This document shows, piece after piece, positions 11,930 to 64,000 of a stretch of DNA of 64,000 nucleotides. The DNA comes from Pelobates cultripes (Eukaryota; Chordata; Amphibia; Anura; Pelobatidae). The position numbers were made by a program, and so were the translations under genes. The stretch covers positions 197,065,334-197,129,333 of the forward strand of contig OW240912.1 of NCBI GenBank assembly GCA_933207985.1, written 5' to 3'. A model generated the notes under the pieces. It worked only from the letters and a program-made list of their open reading frames with translations. It made no database searches and was not told the origin of the DNA. How positions within the stretch are numbered: the stretch's first letter is position 1; every line of letters begins with the position of its first letter.

Positions 11930-12760
11930 TTGTTAGATATCCACACACGAGAAGGATTTGGGAACTGTTATAGACAAATTAGGCAGCAGTATGCAATGTC
12001 AATCTGCAGTTGCTAAGGCCAGTAAGGTTTTGTCATGCATAAATAGGGGCATAAATTCTCGGGATGAAAATATAATTTTGCCTCTTTATAAATCGCTGGT
12101 AAGACCACACATTTTGGGCACCTGCTCTAAAGAAGGATATTGTGGCACTAGAAAGTGCAGAGACGAACTTGACAAAAGGAATGGAGCATTTTAGTTACGA
12201 AGAAAGGTTAAAAAAAAAAAAATCTTTTTAGTTTGGAAAAACGGCGCCTCAGAGGGGATATGATAACATTATACAAATATATTTGGGGCCAGTACAAACC
12301 ATTATCTGGAAATCTATTCATAAACAGGGCTATACATAGGACACAAGATCACACATTTAGGCTGGAAGAAAGATTTAATCTAAGGCAAAGAAAAGGTTTT
12401 TTTTTTTTTTACAGTAAGAGTAATAAGGATATGGAATTATCTGCCTGAAGAGTTGGTTTTATCAGAGTCCATACAGATGTTTAAACTGAAATTGGATAAA
12501 TACTGGCAAAAACATAACATACAGGGATATAATTTCTAATTAGTGGGGTAATAGCTGCTTGATTCAAGGAGACATCTGACCGCTATTTTGGGGTCAAGAA
12601 GGATTTTTTTCCCCCTAGTTTTTTTGCAAAATTGGAAGCGCTACAGACTAGGTCTTTTTGCCTTCTTTTGGATCAACAGCAAAAACATATGTGAGGAAGG
12701 ATGAATTGATGGACGGAAGTCTCTTTTCAGCTATGTAACTGTGTGTGGGTGGTTACACAG
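11930..12760 (+). mobile_element. 5'-truncated CR1/L2-like LINE, 3' end of ORF2
   Basis: It reads in pieces VIDKLGSSMQCQSAVAKASK, RGINSRDENIILPLYKSLVR then PH, and EKRRLRGDMITLYKYI, the C-terminal part of a non-LTR reverse transcriptase. Indels break the frame. The 3' end (GGATCAACAGCAAAAACATA to TTTTCAGCTATGTAACTGTG) recurs inverted at 41103-41312. Confidence 0.82.
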
Positions 12761-13054
12761 CTATGAGAGAGCATGACTTGGTGTGTGTTACTAATGTAAA
12801 ATGTTACCTGGCTCCTACATAGAAGCTCTAAAGGTACAAATTAATTTTTTAAAAGGTTTGTTAGCTATGGGTAATTCACCTTGAAGTAAAACTTTTCGTA
12901 TTCTCTCACTACTTCAATTGTGAAACGAGTGAATTTTTCATGTTTTATAAAACCCTTGTCACAAACAGTCAAAATGCTTGTCAGACAACACATACTTGGC
13001 ATATAGAAACTACTTCAATTTTTAGCTCCTTTGAAATTCAGAGGTGCAGAGCCA

Positions 13055-13436
13055 AAAGCGGCACTGTCATGCCGAACTTACCTTTCCCCAATCGATTCCT
13101 CTTCTCTCCCTCTCTCAGGATCTGTTCTTCATTTCTTCCTGTCTGCTCTTGTTTTCTTTAAAAATTAAGACAAAGTAGGGACTATTTCTCTTCTGGAGGT
13201 TTCCTACGCCATGGCCAGCGGAGGAGCAAAGTGTGCTTTGTTTCCGGTGGTCAGAGCAATTTTCCTACAATCCTTAGCTTTCCTCCCTGTTCCCACGATG
13301 CCTCCTGTCAGTATAGCCGAACGTCCTGTCACTTAGACAGCACGTCGGCAAAACTACAGAATTTCGTCATAACAGAATGAGAACAGTTTCTCCATTCGTG
13401 TTAGAACGCAATTCAGTGGCATGACAGTGCCGCTTT
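13055..13436. repeat. MITE with AAAGCGGCACTGTCATGCC ends
   Basis: The left end AAAGCGGCACTGTCATGCC and the right end GGCATGACAGTGCCGCTTT are perfect 19-bp inverted repeats 382 bp apart. The interior has no coding potential; an ATGGCC inside is not a gene start. Confidence 0.9.
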
Positions 13437-13639
13437 AATATTTTGATTTATATATTGTTGGTGAAAGGGGAAATAACAGCAGGTTAATACCACTAAGGAC
13501 CAAGCTTTTGGAAAATCCATTATAGGCAGAACATGTCATTGGTACGGAGTTAAGCACTTTAGAAGAATAAAATAGTTTGTAGATTTTGTAACACTGAACT
13601 CTGATGCAATTTTCACAATTTCTAGTACAATGTGTGTAT

Positions 13640-13654
13640 GTATATGTATATGAA

Positions 13655-13690
<36 letters not shown>
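13640..13690. repeat. GT/AT microsatellite
   Basis: GTATGTATATGTATATG leads into GTGTGTG and (AT)n. It explains the tyrosine/isoleucine-rich open frames on both strands. Confidence 0.9.
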
Positions 13691-14364
13691 ATTTTTTTTA
13701 TTTTTTTTATGCACTGCAATACAAAAAGTGCATGTAGCTGTGTACATGTTGGGAACGTTTGCTTTTTCAAGGAAACTGGGTGGAGTGGAGAAATTGCACA
13801 ATTCAGTAGTGGATTACAAAATATCTGTTCATGTGCATCTATAAACATCTGTTCATGTTGGAATAATTTTTTTTATTCCCTGTGTACACTGGGATTTATT
13901 GGATACGTAGTAAAATCCCTCAGCTGCAAATTCACCAATCACATAAAAATAATAGCAACATTGGTTGCTCTCTGTTCATACACAGCTCAGTTCACATTTT
14001 TGTGAACAGATCCAGAGACGTGGAAATCCATGCATGTTTACCTGGGACATGCAGTTTTTTATTTTATCCCAGCTGTGGACAAGTGGCAGGCTGCCTTGGT
14101 AAAGTTGGAATCAGAGCTGGTACACATACCTGTAATGGCTCCATTAGTCTGGCGCTCTCTAGGGCGTTAGAGTGCAGCCACAGGTTGTTCCCAGCTTGCA
14201 CTGTGACTCACTAAGTGCTGAAATGTGAGGGAGCCATTACTTGAGGTGCAATGATCCTCATGAGTAGCACTGCTTTACCTTCACTGAGTATGACACCACT
14301 TCTGCCCGTTAGACCTCCTGGAAACATCACCCACCTTCCTTAAAGAATTCCAAGCAGGATCAGG

Positions 14365-14469
14365 AACTAAACAGTACCACACATACATTACATACAGCCA
14401 GAAAAACTCCATACACATCACATAAAGACATCAGACAAATAACACACATCATATAAGGCCAGCACACAC
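14365..14469. repeat. CA-rich minisatellite, left part
   Basis: Degenerate units around CACACATCACATA and CAGCCAGCACA. The same motif resumes at 15225-15400 after a LINE insertion and recurs at 16712-16800. Confidence 0.7.
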
Positions 14470-15215
14470 TTATTATTATTATTATTATTATTATGATATT
14501 TATAGAGCGCCGTCAAATTCCGCAGCGCTTTACAATGGGTGGACGAACAGACATGTAGTTGTAACCAGACAAGTTGGACACACAGGAACAGAGGGGTTGA
14601 GGGCCCTGCTCAATGAGCTTACATGCTCGAGGGAGTGGGGTAAAATGACACAAAAAGGTAAGGATAGTATTAGACTAGTGACAGTTGCAGAAGAGGAATC
14701 AGTCAGGAGCTATTAACATTTTAAGTGATATGCTTTTATGAAGAAGTGGGTTTTTAACAATTTTTTTTGAACGAGTGGAGACTGGGTGAGCATCTAACAG
14801 AGGAGGGAAGCGAGTTCCACAGGAACGGTGCAGCCCTCGAGAAATCTTGAAGACGAGCATCAGAGGTGGGAGTACCGACAGAAGATAGACGGAAGTCTTC
14901 AGCAGATCGTAAGGGTCTAGACAGGACATACTTGTGTATAAGGGAGGATAGGTGGAAGCAGCATTATGTAGAGATTTGAAAGCAAGAAGCAGAATTTTAA
15001 ATTGAGCTCTATATTTTATAGGAAGCCAATGTAGGGACTGACAGAAGGGTGAGGTATGGGAGGTGCAGGCGGACAGGAAGATGAGCCTCGCCGCCGCATT
15101 AATTATGGACTGTAACGGCGCAAGTTGGGAGCACGTAAGACCATTGAGAAGCGGATTACAGTAGTCAAGGCGAGAAAGGACAGTGGAATGGACCAACACC
15201 TTAGTCGCGTCTCAG
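14470..15215 (-). mobile_element. 5'-truncated L2/CR1-like LINE, minus strand
   Basis: A 166-codon frame (14699-15199) reads LVHSTVLSRLDYCNPLLNGL then LAPLQSIINAAARLI and LHWLPIKYRAQFKILLL, the C-terminal end of an L2-type reverse transcriptase, ending with LLDAHPVSTRSKK. The element 3' end is at the left and carries an (ATT)n tail at 14470-14493. It is only the last fifth of a LINE; its frame is open but partial. Confidence 0.88.
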
Positions 15216-15400
15216 CCAGCATGCCTACAAATTACATAGCCTCCACACACACTTACTACATGCATCTAGTACACCCCAACACACATCACATACAGCCAGC
15301 ACAGATGAAACACACACATTGCTCATAGCCAACACAGTCCAGCCCTCACTGCACACGTTATACACAGCCAGCATACTCCAGACCCTGACAGAGAGATAAT
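15216..15400. repeat. CA-rich minisatellite, right part
   Basis: Units such as CACATCACATACAGCCAGCA, with spacing of roughly 25-50 bases and much decay. It continues the array at 14365-14469. Confidence 0.65.
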
Positions 15401-16181
15401 GGGAGGACACCGGTTAAGACACTCAAGGTAATTAATAAAACTCAGAATTTTTGAAAAATATGTAAGAATGGCAAAACCGCAGCATTTATAGTCATGTTGT
15501 GACTATAACGGAGTTAGAGAAGTTTTCCAGATCATCTCTTTTTGCCTATATTTTTCATGTCAATGTCCGGGGCTCTGGGCAGGGGCTCCAATTTCAGTAT
15601 CTGAAATTATTTTGTGTCAGGATAAGGTTGGGCTTTATCTTTAGTTGCTTGGTAAATTTATTTTTATTTTTTATTCCACAACTTGAGGACTGTGCTCTAC
15701 AATCTCCCAGGTTGTTTGTGTTTCCAGATTAAGCCTTGTCCAGTGCCAGAAAGAGTAGGTAGGAGGCGGGAGGTGTCATTCTAGATTGTCTTCCAAATGG
15801 TCACCCAGAATTTAAAGAGATCATGGATGGAAGGCAAAAGTAAATTTCATCCTTTGGCATGTAAAGCCTTGTACTCTGCCCTGTAACCTTTCAAATGTTG
15901 CAAAGTTACAGTACTTGGAGTGACTGTAATATTTTATTGATTATATTAAAAAGACTAAAATAAAAAAAAGGGGGGGGGTGTTTTACTCCTGTAATGGCAA
16001 CCTACAAAATACATTATTGGTTCTCTATAAAGTACCACGTGCGTGACTTTTATGTTGAAAGTACAGGTTATTCAGCATATGAAAGATTAGATGGGTCTAT
16101 TTTTATTATGTAAGCAGAATAATCCAATTTATTGTTTAAGCATCATATGTGGTGCGATTTTCAAAGAATGGGATTGTTTAA

Positions 16182-62369
<46,188 letters not shown>

Positions 62370-63505
62370 GATAATAGGGCTGCAACCTCTGAACCTGAGC
62401 TATTTTCTTACTGAATACCACCGTCCCTCTTCTGCCTCTCAACTCATAACAGGGAAAGCTGCAGAGTTTGGCTCCGTGTTCTCAAACCTTTTCTTTCATG
62501 AAGGACAATTTTTTTTTTTTCTTCTTCTACATCATTTTTGGATCACACCTCCATTTATTTTATTTTATTTTTTTGTTTCACATTCCATATTCTCTAGAAT
62601 TAAACTGTTTATTTTGATGGGATTAGTTTTTGAATGCTTGTGTAAGTGGGCTTTCTTTTAATTTCATTTTATTTGGGGTTCTTTTTTTTTTTTTTTGGTT
62701 TTCCAAAGGACTGCTTTTTAAAAACCTCTTCAATACCAGGGGCATTGCAGAGCAATGTGTGTCTGGCCCCCTGCTATAGAAAAGGCTTGCGCTAACCACT
62801 GCACCCCCTACAGGATCTGCAATGCATTACAAATAAGTTTGGTAGACTCTGGCAGGAAAGGGGGTTTTCAATGCTAGCAGTCTGTGAAGAATCTGATTTG
62901 CACTCTGTAGTGTTAGGAAAAAAAACTTAATATTGACTCAGAAATTGATGTAAGCAGCTTATGTACTGTCTTATCTAAATGCATATAAATCTAATTGTAT
63001 ATTCAGAAAAGAAAAAAAGTTTCTATTCCACATGCAAGACTGCCAATGAGAAAAGAACACTAATCTACATATTCTACACCACACTTGCTGTGCAGTTCTA
63101 TTTTAGCAACAGCCAAGACATTCTTGCGTAAACGAAAATCAAAAACACCAGTCGTGTAAGGGAAACTTCATTTACGCATATAAAATTTGCTAGTGTGTGT
63201 AGCTCACTCCATAATGAACAGATGGCCCTATATTGTGCTGTACCCTGTGCTTTTATTTTTTTGTGGGACCATTTCATTCAGGAACAAAGAAGGCACCATG
63301 ATTCCAGTCTATGTACTCTCCCCCCTTCTATTCCCTGAGGTTTGTGTATGTTGGATATTGTGGTGTTCTTAGGTCACTGTTTTGAGTGTACAGAGGAGAG
63401 AATTTAAACAACAAAGAAAAAAAAATGCTGTTCAGTTTTGTTTGTGCAATTTGAAATGACAGATTTAAAAAGAAAACAATGAAATAAAATTACTGGACTG
63501 TGGAC
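62370..63505 (+). other. CLTC: CLTC 3' untranslated region
   Basis: No long frame follows the stop. The segment is T- and A-rich and ends near a canonical AATAAA. The end at about 63505 is an estimate, set about 17 bases past the signal; longer forms are possible because the sequence stays AT-rich to the window end. Confidence 0.7.
63483..63488 (+). terminator. CLTC: Likely CLTC polyadenylation signal AATAAA
   Basis: A canonical AATAAA lies 1.1 kb after the stop in the context CAATGAAATAAAATTACTGG, which resembles the end of mammalian CLTC mRNA as remembered. A GT-rich downstream element is only modest. Confidence 0.65.
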
Positions 63506-64000
63506 ATATTATACATTTTAGAGTTTTTATGATTATTTTGTTCCCATAATTAGAGAATATTTTATTTTATATATTTTCTATTGAGAATAACCCTTCAGAT
63601 ACTTGCAGTATTGTGCAATTCTATTAATCTAAAATGTTGTCAATATTGGTGTTCCATTGGTGTATTTATTTCTAGCAGTCTCTCACACTTAACCTCTTGG
63701 GTAGAGCTCATATTATAACAATCTAGTCCTTGATTCTGTGCTAACAAGTTATTGCCAGAGAGCTCAATGTCACTAACAATATGAAAATGTGCATATTGCT
63801 TGCTGTTATAGGATAAGGTCAACAAGATTGTTACTGTATCTTAATGTGATGAATCAGCCAGTATTCGTTGTATTTTAAAACATTTTTTTTATTATTATTA
63901 TTATTAAAGTGGTAAGATAAGATATTCCTGTGTGCAGATGAAGGTAACATCTGCTCCCTGCTCTAAAGGGAGATATAGCATGAAATAAGAGCAAGAGAGG
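63506..64000. other. Downstream of CLTC, no gene seen
   Basis: AT-rich, with an (ATT)n run at 63889-63905. No promoter or exon of a next gene is evident. Confidence 0.5.

Noticed and set aside
13200..13240. ATGGCC in a CG-containing context as a candidate CLTC exon 1
   Set aside because: It reads MASGGAK, not the MAQILPI start expected, and lies inside a MITE with perfect 19-bp ends.

Overview
The window is vertebrate nuclear DNA, most likely from a frog (Anura). It holds one protein-coding gene on the + strand: CLTC, clathrin heavy chain. The CLTC reading is firm, because 29 coding exons plus a 21-nt microexon translate with almost no change into the known vertebrate protein. The frog assignment is an inference from the repeats: many copies of a TTAA-flanked family ending in AGGGACACTATAG, a DIRS-type retroelement, Tc1, CR1/L2-like and L1-like LINE debris, and palindromic MITEs. 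Intron size and AT-richness also fit a large amphibian genome.

Layout. 1-16259 is CLTC intron 1, or upstream sequence; the first coding exon (about 14 codons) is not in the window. It holds a dead Tc1-like transposon (713-2241), a TTAA MITE (3827-4213), a degenerate DIRS-like element of about 6.7 kb (about 4723-11473), two 5'-truncated LINEs, another MITE and a CA-rich minisatellite. Exon 2 is at 16260-16467. The 10.9-kb intron 2 holds palindromic MITEs, including a near-perfect inverted repeat with about 150-bp arms (23626-23941). Exons 3 and 4 are at 27398-27666 and 28196-28357. The next 5 kb is repeats and a 100-N assembly gap (32004-32103). Exon 5 (about 96 codons of the terminal beta-propeller) should lie here but is not visible. 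Exons 6 to 28 follow at 33349-47398, some separated by introns under 100 bp. Intron 28 (47399-53236) is a nest of transposons: a palindromic repeat split by a TIR element, which carries a minisatellite, which is itself split by an L1-like insertion. Exon 29 (53237-53458), an alternative 21-nt microexon (56327-56347), exon 30 (61519-61594) and exon 31 (62242-62369, stop TAA) close the gene, followed by about 1.1 kb of 3' UTR to an AATAAA at 63483.

With a 14-codon exon 1 and a 96-codon exon 5 the protein would be 1676 residues, one more than the 1675 of human CLTC. The extra residue lies in the C-terminal tail (SVPVVPP against SVAVPP in the human protein as remembered). No other host gene, tRNA, rRNA or CRISPR array was found. 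The long reading frames at 50.7-51.6 kb and in the AT/GT microsatellites are repeat artefacts. All identifications are from reading the sequence and remembered family features; no search was run.
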